Numbered from the stretch's first letter, positions 14,873-24,532 are shown. The stretch is 64,000 bases of DNA from JBHJHP01 sp042219825 (GCF_042219825.1 NZ_JBHJHQ010000002.1:620001-684000); one strand, 5' to 3'. Numbers and translations: made by a program. The notes: a model not told the origin generated them from the sequence alone.

Positions 14873-17752
14873 ATGAAAAAATATTTACTGTATATATTAC
14901 TCTGGATAGTAGGTTTTCAGGCATTGTATGCCCAACAGGGAATCGTGATGCAGTTTCTGGAAAAAAATTCATCTGAATCTGTTTCCGAAATAGCAAGGAA
15001 CAGAATAAAGATCCTGAATAATACAAATAATACATATCCTTTTTTATTGAATTTTAAGGTTCCTCAAAAGTGGAAACTATTGGGGATACAGAGCCGGACG
15101 TTTATGCTTGCGCCTCATGACAGTATATATGTTCCGGTGTACATGATTCCGGATAAAAACATACAGGGAGGTGATTATGCTGTTCTGGGAGCTGAATTAT
15201 TCAGTGATGGTTTTCTTGTTAGCAACGACAACTGGATTTTAACCGTCGAAAGAATGAGCAACTGGCATATTCAACCGGAATCAAATCAGATTTATTTTTT
15301 GCAGGGGAAGGATACCGCAGATATAAGCTTTTATGTGATTAATCAGGGTAATGCGACAGAAAACCTGACCTTTAACCTGGATGCTTTCAGAGATAAACTT
15401 GTATTATACGATGATAATTACAGAATTTTTAAACCCGAGAATTTTAGTCTGGAAAGTGGAAAAGATACGGTGTTGAATTTTCATGCGGCCATCAACAGGA
15501 CATTCGAGGGAGAGAATACATATAACACGCTGATTAAAAAGCCTAACCGCGAAATTTATAACGTCAGGGCAGAGGCCAATAATGAGGGCGATGATCATTT
15601 GTATGCTGTGGATAAGGAAAATATTACACTCAATAAGGTTTCTGATTATTACCAGGAAAACCGGTACGGATCTGTCAGTTTGCCTTTGGTAGTGCAACTT
15701 GATGCCTATAATATTCTGGAGCAATCCACTTATCTGAGTTTTCAGGCTTATGGAAATAAAACCATAAATGAGGTAAATGAATTAAATTATTTCTACCAGA
15801 CCAATTTTAATACTAACGTCCTGAACGCTGATGCGTTTCTGGGTGATTACTTTTTTGTTGGTTACAACGCTCCGAAATATTATGGCGAACTGGGTAACCT
15901 TGTTCTGAACCATGAAGGTGCCTCTGTTTCGGGTAAAGGTGTCCGGGGCGGATACAGATCAGGAGGCCATGAAGTAGGAGGTGGTATTGTTGCCAGTCCG
16001 AATATGTTTGACATTGAAAGATGGGGTGGAAGCCTGTATTATAAATATAATTATTCACCCCGTAATCTTAATTCAGCTGTTTATTCATTTTATGAAGAAA
16101 ACAACTATAACAACCAACGAAATGTTACAGTTATTCCTGAATCTTCGTGGAGAATAAATAAAAACCACATGGTGCGCCTGATGCTGGGCTACAACATGAG
16201 GACCTATCTGTATAAGAATCCGGGAAATTTTACCAAAAACGGTTATGGAGCCCGGTTAAGTTACGGCGGCAGGTTTAACCGTGTTACTTTTTCTGCTACC
16301 GGGCGATACGGAACACCAACATATGAACCATCGCCGGGTATTACACAGCTGTCAGGGATAACCGGATATTACCATAATAACGGTTTGCAATCCCGGCTGT
16401 TGGTCAGTCATTTTTCCTCAAGACCTGACATATACGATGTATTTGGAAATCTCGTTCAGCAGGGGTTGAGGTCAAGGACAAATCAGGCAGAATACAAATT
16501 GTCTGCTTCGGAACGCATGAATACATTTACAGGTTCATTCTACGCGCGCGAGCGCTTTTATAACAGTCTGCAAATGGTTAACGAGGGAGTAGGACTTTCG
16601 TATTACCGCAGATTTGAAGATAATTCACGCATATCTGCCTCGGTAAATACGGATGTCAATCAGTTTCCTGAGTTAGCAGGTTTCGGATCCTTTTTCAGCG
16701 CCCGTTTAAAGACCTCTTACAGGTACAGGAGCAACTTTCTGCTTAACCTCAGATATCATTACGGACCATTTTATTATTACGAATTCAGTGAATATGCTCA
16801 GTCCAGGGAAAATCCACAAACGATCTTCCTGAATGGATATTACGATTTGTGGATGGCAAAAAACAGGTTGCTGGCGCGGTTTAGTGGAAACTACAACTAC
16901 AGGTTGATTCGCAAGCAACATATATTTAATTCCAGACCGGAGTTATTCTGGTATTCAAAGACCGGATTCAGGTTCAGCTTTTACAGTAATATATCCTATT
17001 TCAGCAGACAACAGCAGTTTATCAATCAACCTGATACTTACGTCAGAACTTCATCTACAAACCTTGAGTTGGGATTTGGTGTGCGCAAGGAACTTGGAAT
17101 CCCGGTTTCGGGGAAGCGTTTCTTCGATGTAAAGTGCATCGCCTTTTATGATGAAAACGGTAATGGTATTAAGGATAAAAACGAAAAAAGTCTGTCAAAC
17201 GTACTGGTATCGCTCATTCCGGCAGAAGATGAAGGCTTATTTAATTCAATGGATGGATATAAGGTTCTTACAGGTGATGATGGTGAAGGATTTCTTGAAA
17301 ATATAACCAGGGGAAATTACGCACTGCTGGTTGAAAAACTCACCCAGGGGGATGGTTTTTACAACAATAGCATTACATCAATAGAGCTTTTTAAAGACGA
17401 AGTTGTATATTTACCTTTCTCTTCAGGAGGAAAAATTATGGGTACCTTGCAAATTCAAAAGGCAAAATATACCCGGTTCTCTGAAAAAGATGTAGAAATG
17501 TCCAATGTAAGAGTTGTTGCAAAAGATACATTTGGAAATGAATATTCCACGCTTACGGATCAGAATGGATTTTTCAAAATAGAAGTGCCGGGCGGAAGTT
17601 ATACGGTAGCCGTCAATGGTGCTGTTTTTGGATCCGGATTCTCAGTACAGGAAAATGATATTCCGGTGGAGATTAACGATAAAAACAAGTCTGTATTTGT
17701 AAATTTCTTAATATCAGAACAGGAACGCAGAATGAACATAAAGAAATTTTAA
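14873..17752 (+). CDS. Usher-like outer-membrane barrel protein with Ig-like and SdrD-B-like domains
   Basis: This 959-residue protein is probably an outer-membrane barrel. A signal peptide (to about YAQ, 21) is followed by two Ig-like segments (about 22-115 and 117-220). A long region of alternating aromatic/polar strands (about 225-745) is typical of a large barrel. Next comes an SdrD-B-like domain with the calcium-type motif DENGNGIKDKNE (760-771 region), then a carboxypeptidase-regulatory-like domain (about 865-945, VRVVAKDTFGNEYSTLTDQNG). There is no TonB-box or SusC plug motif. Classical ushers also combine a large barrel with small beta-sandwich domains. The neighbours (two pilin-like proteins before, PapD-like chaperone 5 bp after) make an usher-like exporter the best guess, but sequence similarity to FimD is not evident by eye. 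Confidence 0.6.
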   Translation: MKKYLLYILLWIVGFQALYAQQGIVMQFLEKNSSESVSEIARNRIKILNNTNNTYPFLLNFKVPQKWKLLGIQSRTFMLAPHDSIYVPVYMIPDKNIQGGDYAVLGAELFSDGFLVSNDNWILTVERMSNWHIQPESNQIYFLQGKDTADISFYVINQGNATENLTFNLDAFRDKLVLYDDNYRIFKPENFSLESGKDTVLNFHAAINRTFEGENTYNTLIKKPNREIYNVRAEANNEGDDHLYAVDKENITLNKVSDYYQENRYGSVSLPLVVQLDAYNILEQSTYLSFQAYGNKTINEVNELNYFYQTNFNTNVLNADAFLGDYFFVGYNAPKYYGELGNLVLNHEGASVSGKGVRGGYRSGGHEVGGGIVASPNMFDIERWGGSLYYKYNYSPRNLNSAVYSFYEENNYNNQRNVTVIPESSWRINKNHMVRLMLGYNMRTYLYKNPGNFTKNGYGARLSYGGRFNRVTFSATGRYGTPTYEPSPGITQLSGITGYYHNNGLQSRLLVSHFSSRPDIYDVFGNLVQQGLRSRTNQAEYKLSASERMNTFTGSFYARERFYNSLQMVNEGVGLSYYRRFEDNSRISASVNTDVNQFPELAGFGSFFSARLKTSYRYRSNFLLNLRYHYGPFYYYEFSEYAQSRENPQTIFLNGYYDLWMAKNRLLARFSGNYNYRLIRKQHIFNSRPELFWYSKTGFRFSFYSNISYFSRQQQFINQPDTYVRTSSTNLELGFGVRKELGIPVSGKRFFDVKCIAFYDENGNGIKDKNEKSLSNVLVSLIPAEDEGLFNSMDGYKVLTGDDGEGFLENITRGNYALLVEKLTQGDGFYNNSITSIELFKDEVVYLPFSSGGKIMGTLQIQKAKYTRFSEKDVEMSNVRVVAKDTFGNEYSTLTDQNGFFKIEVPGGSYTVAVNGAVFGSGFSVQENDIPVEINDKNKSVFVNFLISEQERRMNIKKF

Positions 17753-17757
17753 GAACC

Positions 17758-18573
17758 ATGAAATTAAGTAAGAAGTTATTACCCTCAATTTTATTTTTTA
17801 CCATCATAGTATTGAATACTTATGGACAGGGAGCCACAGTTGCACCATCCAGACTATTTTTCAATGCAAGTCCCGGATCATCAGAAACACAGACGCTTAG
17901 AGTTACAAACAGTACATCATCGAATCAGGCATATACCATAAGCTTTTCGGATTTTGAACCGGAAGGAAACAAAGGGAAAACAAGAATGATGCAGCATGGT
18001 GAATCGGTTCATTCGTTAAAAAGTAATATTACAGCCACACCTAATTTCTTTGAATTGGGTCCCGGAGAGACACAGGAAATAAATGTGGCCATAAATCTGG
18101 CAAATGTACCGGAGGCGAACCAGGTAAAATGGGGTTCTGTTGTTGTTAGACTGGCAAGGGAGAGGCAGCCTGGTGAAAATGGTAATCAAATGGGTTTCGG
18201 TATTATGGAAACGTTCCAGCTGGTTGTTTATGTATTTCAGACGCCGCCGGCCGTAAACCTGAAACGCGCTGAAATTACCGGTTTTGAAAAAAATAAAAAC
18301 GACAAAGGTGAAAACGGTTTATTGATGACCGTTGATAATACGGGCGAAGCAATCCTGAACTGTGCCTCATATGTTGAACTTACAAGCTATAGCACTGGTA
18401 AAGTAGACCGGATAGGAGTGAAAGCTTTTACCATGCTTCCTGATTCAGAACGTGAAGTATTTTTTGCCTTGCCCGATACGCTGAATGCGGGTAAGTATTC
18501 TGCTTTGGGAGTTATTGATTTTGGAAGCAGGGAAGAAATAGAAGCAGCTGAGCTTGAACTGAATGTTGAGTAA
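17758..18573 (+). CDS. PapD-like periplasmic chaperone
   Basis: This 271-residue periplasmic protein has a signal peptide ending near TYGQG (25). The N-terminal Ig-like domain carries VAPSRLFF (R32), resembling the conserved Arg strand of PapD-type pilus chaperones. An R-V-T-N turn follows, and a long hydrophobic G1-like strand, FQLVVYVFQTPP, comes before the second domain. The C-terminal half (about 165-271) is a second Ig-like fold ending GKYSALGVIDFG. In chaperone-usher systems such proteins donate a strand to unfinished subunits and pass them to the usher. It is the last gene of the four-gene operon, 5 bp after the barrel gene. The fold call is fairly firm; the partner assignment is inferred. 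Confidence 0.7.
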   Translation: MKLSKKLLPSILFFTIIVLNTYGQGATVAPSRLFFNASPGSSETQTLRVTNSTSSNQAYTISFSDFEPEGNKGKTRMMQHGESVHSLKSNITATPNFFELGPGETQEINVAINLANVPEANQVKWGSVVVRLARERQPGENGNQMGFGIMETFQLVVYVFQTPPAVNLKRAEITGFEKNKNDKGENGLLMTVDNTGEAILNCASYVELTSYSTGKVDRIGVKAFTMLPDSEREVFFALPDTLNAGKYSALGVIDFGSREEIEAAELELNVE

Positions 18574-18673
18574 GCCCTACGTCGGTTAACCCCTTATTTT
18601 CGCTGTTTACCGATAAAAAGAGGTAATTGGCGTACTAATAACATGCGTTTATAGAACAATGTAAACAATTCAG

Positions 18674-18681
18674 TATTTTTG
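18674..18681 (+). promoter_or_regulatory. Possible -7 element before the M16 peptidase gene
   Basis: TATTTTTG fits TAnnTTTG and lies 26 bp before the ATG. The upstream -33 box is poor (a TTTA-like stretch near 18648), so the call is weak. Confidence 0.4.
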
Positions 18682-18707
18682 TATTTACACATTTAAACAG
18701 GTATATA

Positions 18708-21635
18708 ATGAAAAGATTTATTCTATTAACCGCCATTTTAACAACGTTAATTTTCTATTCATGTAACAAGGATAAATACGTTGTTCGCGAGATGGTTGAC
18801 GAAAATGGTTATTCCTATGAAAAAGTAACCAATGACCCTACTGATACACGCGTTTATACACTTGATAACGGATTGAAGGTTTATCTTTCTGTTAATAAGG
18901 ATGAACCACGTATTATGACCTATATTTCGGTACGGTCCGGTTCATTAAATGATCCGGAAGAAACAACCGGTCTGGCTCATTATTTTGAACATTTGCTATT
19001 CAAGGGAACGGCTAAGTTTGGTACTTCGAACTGGGAAAAGGAAAAGGTCTATCTCGATAGTATCTCTGATTTGTTCGAACAGCATAAGAATGCGGCAACA
19101 GAAGAAGAGAAGAAAGCTATTTATAAGGAAATTGACAGATTGTCTCAAATTGCATCCAGATATGCCATCCCGAATGAATATGACAGGATGACCTCGGCTA
19201 TCGGTGCAACCGGAACCAATGCATTTACGTCGTACGAAACAACGACATATGTCAATGAAATTCCATCAAATGAACTGAAACGCTGGCTGGAGATGGAGCA
19301 GGAGCGTTTTACAGATCCTGTACTAAGGCTATTCCACACCGAGCTGGAAACAGTGTATGAAGAGTTCAATATGAGTCAGGACAGGGATATGTCAAGGGAA
19401 AGATCTGTTCTTATGGAGAACCTGTTTCCCAATAATCCGCTTGGCCGTGATATAATTGGTTACCCCAAAGATCTGAAAAATCCTTCCCAGAAGAATATCA
19501 TGGAATTTTTTCATACCTGGTATGTGCCTAATAATATGGCTGTGATTTTAAGTGGTGACCTGGATTATGATAAAACCATTCAGCTGGTAGATTCAACATT
19601 TGGAAAATTCAAATCAAAACCATTGCCTGAAATTAAGCATACGAAAGAAGAGCCCATTACGCATGTGATTGAGAAAGAAGTATACGGTCCGGAAGCTGAG
19701 AATGTGATGTTTGCTTACCGGTTCAACGGTGAAAAATCAGAAGACAGGAAATATGTGTACATGATTGATATGATCCTGAACAACAGTGTGGCTGGTTTAA
19801 TTGACCTGGACCTGGTACAGAAACAGAAAGTATTGAATGCTGGCTGTGGGCCGAGCTTTCAGAGCGACTACGGCATGCATATGTTTTACGGTGTTCCGAA
19901 AGAGGGCCAGACACTGGAGGAAGTGAAAGATCTTATCCAGGGCGAAATAGAAAAAGTTAAGAAAGGTGAGTTTGAGGACTGGCTGATGGATGCTGTCAAT
20001 AATAATTTTAAAGTTGATATGATAAAGCGTACTGAAAGTAATAACAGGGTAAGTTTGTTACTGGATGCTTTTGTGTACAACATGAATCTGGCAGAGTTAT
20101 TTGATTTCTATAATCAGGTAGCAAAAATCACTAAAGATGAACTTGTAGCGTTTGCCAATGAACATTATAAAGATAATTATGTGGTCGTTTATAAGCGAAA
20201 CGGAGAGCCTGGCGACGTTGTAAAAGTTGAAAAACCGCAAATCACCTCAGTGGAAATTAACCGTGATATTCAGTCCGACTATCTGAAGCATTTTCTGAGT
20301 GAAAAAACAGATTCTATAGAACCCGTTTTTGTGAATTTCGATGAGATGCTTGAACGGAAAGAACTGGAGCCGGGCCTTGAGCTGGATTATATTAAAAACA
20401 CTACCAACGATCTCTTTGAAATGGATTTTATTTGGGATATGGGTGACAGGAACGACAAAAAACTGGCTTTGGCCATGAGTTATCTCCAATTTCTTGGAAC
20501 AGATCATTATACGGCTGAGGAAATAAGCAAGGAATTTTATAAAATGGGAATTACATTTGATTCCAGTGTTGGGGGAACTCAATCGACCATTAAGATTTCC
20601 GGATTAAGTGAAAAGATGTTGCAGGGACTGGAATTAGTGGAACATTTGCTGGCGAGTGCCAAACCTGATTCTGCAGCTTATGAGAGCCTTGTGGACAGAA
20701 TCTTAAAAAGTCGCAGCGATCAGAAGAAGAACCCCGGTGCCATCAGAACAGCTATCCTGAATTATGCGAAATACGGTCCTGTTTCACCTATAACAGATAT
20801 ATTATCTGAAGATGATTTGAGGTCGATGAATCCACAGGATCTGACTGATGCCATTGCAGAATTCAATAGTTTTAAACACAGGGTATTTTACTATGGACCA
20901 CAAATGGCGCCTGAAGTAGCAAATATTATTAAAAAGCATCACAGGGTGGAAGGAGAGCTCGCAGATTGTCCGGCAGAGAAGAAATTTACAACTAACGATT
21001 TTACCGCTAAAAATGTGCTGTACCTCAATTATCCCAAAACACAGGTTGATGTACTTTACTTATCCAAAGATGTGCCTTATAATGAAAAGGTTATGGTAGA
21101 TGCGCATATTTTTAATGAGTATTACGGTGGAAACATGAGTTCTATCGTCTTTCAGGAAATCAGGGAAGCAAAAGCGCTGGCATATTCGGCCTGGGCTGGT
21201 TATATAACACCAAAGGAGAAGGATGATAATTTCTTTATTCAGGGCGTAATTTATACACAGGCAGATAAAATGCTGGATGCTGTTTCAGCCATGGATGGGT
21301 TGTTGGAAACAATGGTTATGTCTGAGAATCCTTTTAATATTGCATGTAACAATATCATCAAGAATATTCAGACGGACAGAATCACCAAACAACGGATCTT
21401 CTGGACCTGGCTGGCTAATGAGAAAAAAGGCATAGATCACGATATTCGTAAGGATTATTATGAAGCTGCACAGACCATGACGCTTGATGATGTGCAGAAT
21501 TTCTTTGATGAACATATTAAAGATAAAAAATATACATATGTTATTATCGGTGATCAGAATATTGTAACCAACGATAAACTCAAATCCATTGCCCCCGTCA
21601 AAACACTGACGCTGGAGGATGTATTTGGATTTTAA
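18708..21635 (+). CDS. M16-family zinc metallopeptidase, lipoprotein
   Basis: This 975-residue peptidase has the two-half layout of pitrilysin/insulinase proteins. A lipoprotein signal (LIFYSCNKD, lipid Cys at about 19) places it on the inner or outer membrane facing the periplasm. The inverted zinc motif HYFEH is H91-E94-H95 in GLAHYFEHLLFKGT. A downstream acidic motif, ELETVYEEF (212-220), supplies the third ligand; the gap is longer than usual because of a charged insert (about 120-150). The C-terminal half (about 540-975) lacks the motif, as expected, and carries EIREAKALAYSAWAGY, the usual substrate-binding region. It probably degrades peptides in the periplasm. It is alone, and its stop is followed by a repeat element and a terminator. 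Confidence 0.92.
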   Translation: MKRFILLTAILTTLIFYSCNKDKYVVREMVDENGYSYEKVTNDPTDTRVYTLDNGLKVYLSVNKDEPRIMTYISVRSGSLNDPEETTGLAHYFEHLLFKGTAKFGTSNWEKEKVYLDSISDLFEQHKNAATEEEKKAIYKEIDRLSQIASRYAIPNEYDRMTSAIGATGTNAFTSYETTTYVNEIPSNELKRWLEMEQERFTDPVLRLFHTELETVYEEFNMSQDRDMSRERSVLMENLFPNNPLGRDIIGYPKDLKNPSQKNIMEFFHTWYVPNNMAVILSGDLDYDKTIQLVDSTFGKFKSKPLPEIKHTKEEPITHVIEKEVYGPEAENVMFAYRFNGEKSEDRKYVYMIDMILNNSVAGLIDLDLVQKQKVLNAGCGPSFQSDYGMHMFYGVPKEGQTLEEVKDLIQGEIEKVKKGEFEDWLMDAVNNNFKVDMIKRTESNNRVSLLLDAFVYNMNLAELFDFYNQVAKITKDELVAFANEHYKDNYVVVYKRNGEPGDVVKVEKPQITSVEINRDIQSDYLKHFLSEKTDSIEPVFVNFDEMLERKELEPGLELDYIKNTTNDLFEMDFIWDMGDRNDKKLALAMSYLQFLGTDHYTAEEISKEFYKMGITFDSSVGGTQSTIKISGLSEKMLQGLELVEHLLASAKPDSAAYESLVDRILKSRSDQKKNPGAIRTAILNYAKYGPVSPITDILSEDDLRSMNPQDLTDAIAEFNSFKHRVFYYGPQMAPEVANIIKKHHRVEGELADCPAEKKFTTNDFTAKNVLYLNYPKTQVDVLYLSKDVPYNEKVMVDAHIFNEYYGGNMSSIVFQEIREAKALAYSAWAGYITPKEKDDNFFIQGVIYTQADKMLDAVSAMDGLLETMVMSENPFNIACNNIIKNIQTDRITKQRIFWTWLANEKKGIDHDIRKDYYEAAQTMTLDDVQNFFDEHIKDKKYTYVIIGDQNIVTNDKLKSIAPVKTLTLEDVFGF

Positions 21636-21773
21636 AATGTAAATGTTAAGAACAAATAGTAAAGGAACGCTGCCGTTTTCGGTGGTGTTTCTTGTTTAGG
21701 AACAGTTTCTTTGTGGTTAAATTTTACCACGAAGGACACCAAGCTTGTAGCAAAGTCCACTTTTGTTAAAATT

Positions 21774-21868
21774 CCACCTGAATTTGTGGGTAACTATCCG
21801 CCTTGCCTGAAAGGAGGTGGATTCAAACCGAAAGGTTTGAAGACGGAGGATTTAGAACTATTATGATC
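21774..21868 (+). repeat. Dispersed ~95-bp intergenic element, copy 1
   Basis: The conserved left block CCTTGCCTGAAAGGAGGTGG begins at 21801. Next is a hairpin with tip GAAA (21822-21829 paired with 21834-21841), then GACGGAGGATTTA (21842-21854). An inverted copy lies at 24581-24675. Outer flanks also match with scattered changes, but the hairpin stem itself is different. Confidence 0.7.
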
Positions 21869-21971
21869 TGATTTTTATTCTGAACTTATGTTGACTATGA
21901 TATTTAATATAAGGACATAAAATGAAGACAGGGGATTGGTTAACTAATCCCGGTGATGGAAAACAAGCATA

Positions 21972-22003
21972 AAAAAAGCGGTAGAGAATTCTACCGCTTT
22001 TTT
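21972..22003. terminator. Bidirectional terminator between converging genes
   Basis: A 14-bp stem (21972-21985 with 21990-22003, loop GAAT) with an A-run on the left and a T-run on the right can stop transcription both from the M16 gene and from the opposite gene ending at 22022. The 21636-22021 gap otherwise holds only the repeat element at 21774. Confidence 0.85.
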
Positions 22004-22021
22004 GATTTATGACTTTTATAA

Positions 22022-23062
22022 TTATTTAGTCACCATTACTTTAGATGTTGTTCCACCAATTTCTACGATATAGATGCCTTTTGGACATTCCACAAAACTA
22101 CTGGTAACAGCTTTAGCTACTACTTTTCCTGAAATGGAATAAATGCTTGCATTTGATTCTGCAGGTACTCTGATACCGCCGCTTACGGCATAAGCAGAAG
22201 CACTCTCAATCTGAGTTTTTTCAATACTGGTTGCTAAAAAGCTAAAATCAGCCAGCGTTTCCGGTACAGCCAACTCTGCTAACATATAAATTGCATTTCT
22301 CCAAATTGTCAATCCTTCTGCTGTCATCGCACATTTATCTGCATAGTCAGTGTTTCTTGTTACACCAACATTATATCCCAATACAATTACACGGTTTTGA
22401 AGTGTTGCATCATCAATTGTTGAGCCTGCAGCAAAATCGGAAAAAGATATGGTCACATCAGAAGCTCCTTCAGGATATGCAAGCAATGTATTATCAGGTA
22501 CTACATTTCCTGTATTATACTGCAGACCTCTAACGCCTGTACTACCATCATCTGATACACCACCTTTCATTGCAGTAATAACACCTGATGATACATCTAT
22601 CCCTTTAAATAAATCACTTGTGCCATCAACAATTGTCAGGTTATAAACATTTTCTGCATTTGCTGAAGCTCCATCGCTGGTTGTGAATGCTTTACCCGCT
22701 TGAAACGCATATATTTTATCATATAAAGTAGGAGCTGGTAATGTTGCTAAAGCCGCAGCACCAGTAGGCTTCCAGAATTCATCACTTGAACCTAAACCAT
22801 CATGTAAAATAATAACATCATAACCTGAAAGGTCAACAGGACTTTGTGTGTCCGGGTCAATACCTCCTGCTTCCAAAACTTTTACAGTAACATTGAAATT
22901 TGGATCTGCGTTCAGCATTTGAATAATTACATCATTATTCTCAGGCCACATGTTTGCAGCAGGATTAGATCTTAAAGTTGTACAATACACTACATTCTTT
23001 TGCGCATTTGCAAAGGCTACTAAAAGTGTAAAAGCAATTAAAATTGTAAAGATTCTCTTCAT
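22022..23062 (-). CDS. Secreted ThuA/GATase-like protein with T9SS sorting domain
   Basis: This 346-residue exported protein has a signal peptide ending at FANAQ (20). The middle (about 22-265) looks like a class-I-glutamine-amidotransferase/ThuA-type fold, with an opening strand NVVYCTT, the turn DLSGYDVIILHDGLG and a later VIVLGYNVG. I do not see a catalytic Cys-His pair, so binding rather than catalysis is possible. The last ~70 residues are a T9SS type A signal (IRVPAESNASIYSISGKVV, then GIYIVEIGG, ending SKVMVTK). A perfect 14-bp palindrome lies about 100 bp upstream of its start and may be its operator. ThuA-type domains are often tied to sugar metabolism, but the role here is unknown. 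Confidence 0.75.
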   Translation of the reverse strand: MKRIFTILIAFTLLVAFANAQKNVVYCTTLRSNPAANMWPENNDVIIQMLNADPNFNVTVKVLEAGGIDPDTQSPVDLSGYDVIILHDGLGSSDEFWKPTGAAALATLPAPTLYDKIYAFQAGKAFTTSDGASANAENVYNLTIVDGTSDLFKGIDVSSGVITAMKGGVSDDGSTGVRGLQYNTGNVVPDNTLLAYPEGASDVTISFSDFAAGSTIDDATLQNRVIVLGYNVGVTRNTDYADKCAMTAEGLTIWRNAIYMLAELAVPETLADFSFLATSIEKTQIESASAYAVSGGIRVPAESNASIYSISGKVVAKAVTSSFVECPKGIYIVEIGGTTSKVMVTK

Positions 23063-23162
23063 ACTATAATTATTTTAATAAGTGAAACATACTAATATCA
23101 CCACTAAAATATGAAAAAATAGCCGATCATTAAAGTTATAGTGGGATTAATTTTTAAAAAAA

Positions 23163-23176
23163 TGTAAACGTTTACA
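23163..23176. promoter_or_regulatory. Perfect palindrome TGTAAACGTTTACA, LacI-family-like operator
   Basis: A 14-bp perfect palindrome with central CG, the form recognised by LacI/GalR-family repressors. It lies 100 bp upstream of the T9SS cargo start at 23062 (-) and 33 bp after the antiporter stop. No LacI gene is in the window. Confidence 0.5.
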
Positions 23177-23209
23177 GTTTTATGAAATTCAGAAGTAATT
23201 GTTTAGAAT

Positions 23210-24397
23210 TTAAAAGTTGCAGGCACTAAGTTTCTTTCTGAATAAACGGTGAATAAGAGAAATCCAGAAAGGACTGAGTACCAGGGAAAGCGTTATGGCG
23301 CTGATAACAATCTGGTATTCCTCGGTATTCAATATTCCGTTCAGGTGAGCAGTTGCACCTATAATGAAACTGAATTCTCCGATCTGCGCCAGCAAAGAAC
23401 CGGCATAAATACTGTTACAAAGCGGAGCTTTAAATATTTTAAAAACCACACCGTTTATGATGTTATTGATAACAAGTACCGTAACAACCAGAATAATGAC
23501 CCTTACATAATTTTCAAGAAAGAATGAAATATCCAGCATTAAACCTATGGAAACAAAAAACATGGCTACAAAGATGATGTGAAACGCATGCAGGCTAGAA
23601 TGTACCCAGTTTGTAGATCGGGAAGAGGCCACAATAATACCTGCAACGAATGCCCCCAGTGCTGCCGAAAGATGAAAGATAGCCGTCAGTAAAGAAAACC
23701 CAAAGCAGATAAAGAAAGCCACAAAAACCTGTAATTCGTGATCCCGGAGAATTAGTTTTTCAAACGGGAGTTTAATCTGCTTTTTATAAAAAATCCAGGC
23801 CAATATGGCAATGATAGCCACAGAACCTATAGCTTGCAGTAAGATTTCTTTCATTTCGGGTTTATCACCTCCCATGTAATTAATGCTCAGCATCATGGGG
23901 ACGATTAAGATATCCTGTGCCAGAAGAATGGCAATTACCTGTTGTCCAACTTTTGTGTCGAGCTCTTTCCTGCCTTCCAGAACTTTAATAATGACGGCTG
24001 TACTGCTTAAACTGATAAGAAATCCAAAGATTATTATTTTATTAAAGGTCCAGTCGAATATGGAGCTGATAACCGCAATGGCTGCTATGCTAAAAATAAC
24101 CTGAAATAGTGTGCCGATGACTGCCAGTTTCCAGTTTTTTATCAGTGAATCCAGTGAGAGTTCCATGCCAAGGAAAAACAAAAGCAGTACCAGACCTAAT
24201 GAACCGAAATCAGATATTAGTGCTTCATTTGTAATCAGGCCAAACACATGAGGCCCAACCAGGATGCCTACCAGGATATACGATATGATAGATGGTTGTT
24301 TAAGCAGGTTAAAAATGAATCCTGCCGCAATGATAACCATTGAAAGCACTACGATATTGGAAAAAACAGGATTGATTTCAGTGACCAGAAATGGCAT
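23210..24397 (-). CDS. CPA2-family cation/proton antiporter
   Basis: This 395-residue inner-membrane protein has about 12 hydrophobic segments. The family signatures are QPSIISYILVGILVGPHVFG near residue 33, LGLVLLLFFLGMEL near 70, and SALGAFVAGIIVASS in the second half. These match KefB/NapA-type (CPA2) Na+ or K+/H+ exchangers. It lacks the C-terminal RCK/TrkA-N regulatory domain of full-length KefB/KefC, since it ends with the membrane region (HRLFRKKLSACNF). It may control internal pH or sodium. The gene stands alone on the minus strand, with a terminator from the upstream pectate-lyase gene at 24502-24532 and the LacI-like palindrome after it. Confidence 0.9.
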   Translation of the reverse strand: MPFLVTEINPVFSNIVVLSMVIIAAGFIFNLLKQPSIISYILVGILVGPHVFGLITNEALISDFGSLGLVLLLFFLGMELSLDSLIKNWKLAVIGTLFQVIFSIAAIAVISSIFDWTFNKIIIFGFLISLSSTAVIIKVLEGRKELDTKVGQQVIAILLAQDILIVPMMLSINYMGGDKPEMKEILLQAIGSVAIIAILAWIFYKKQIKLPFEKLILRDHELQVFVAFFICFGFSLLTAIFHLSAALGAFVAGIIVASSRSTNWVHSSLHAFHIIFVAMFFVSIGLMLDISFFLENYVRVIILVVTVLVINNIINGVVFKIFKAPLCNSIYAGSLLAQIGEFSFIIGATAHLNGILNTEEYQIVISAITLSLVLSPFWISLIHRLFRKKLSACNF

Positions 24398-24501
24398 GCT
24401 TCAAAGTTTTAAGTTAAAACAGGGCAGGGGAATAATATCCAAAACCTGCTTAGTACAAAAATAGGTTTTTTGATCTTCTTAATCAATCGAAATAAGATGC
24501 T

Positions 24502-24532
24502 AAAAAAAGACCCGGAAAAGAATTTCCGGGTC
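24502..24532 (-). terminator. Terminator for the pectin-locus transcript
   Basis: A perfect 10-bp stem (24509-24518 with 24523-24532, loop AGAA) is followed, on the minus strand, by a T-run (24508 down to 24502). It is 245 bp past the pectate-lyase stop; a repeat element and a REP-like palindrome lie between. Confidence 0.85.

Noticed and set aside
14873..17752. TonB-dependent receptor call for the 959-residue barrel
   Set aside because: No plug or TonB-box motifs, no SusD partner, and the N-terminal part is Ig-like.
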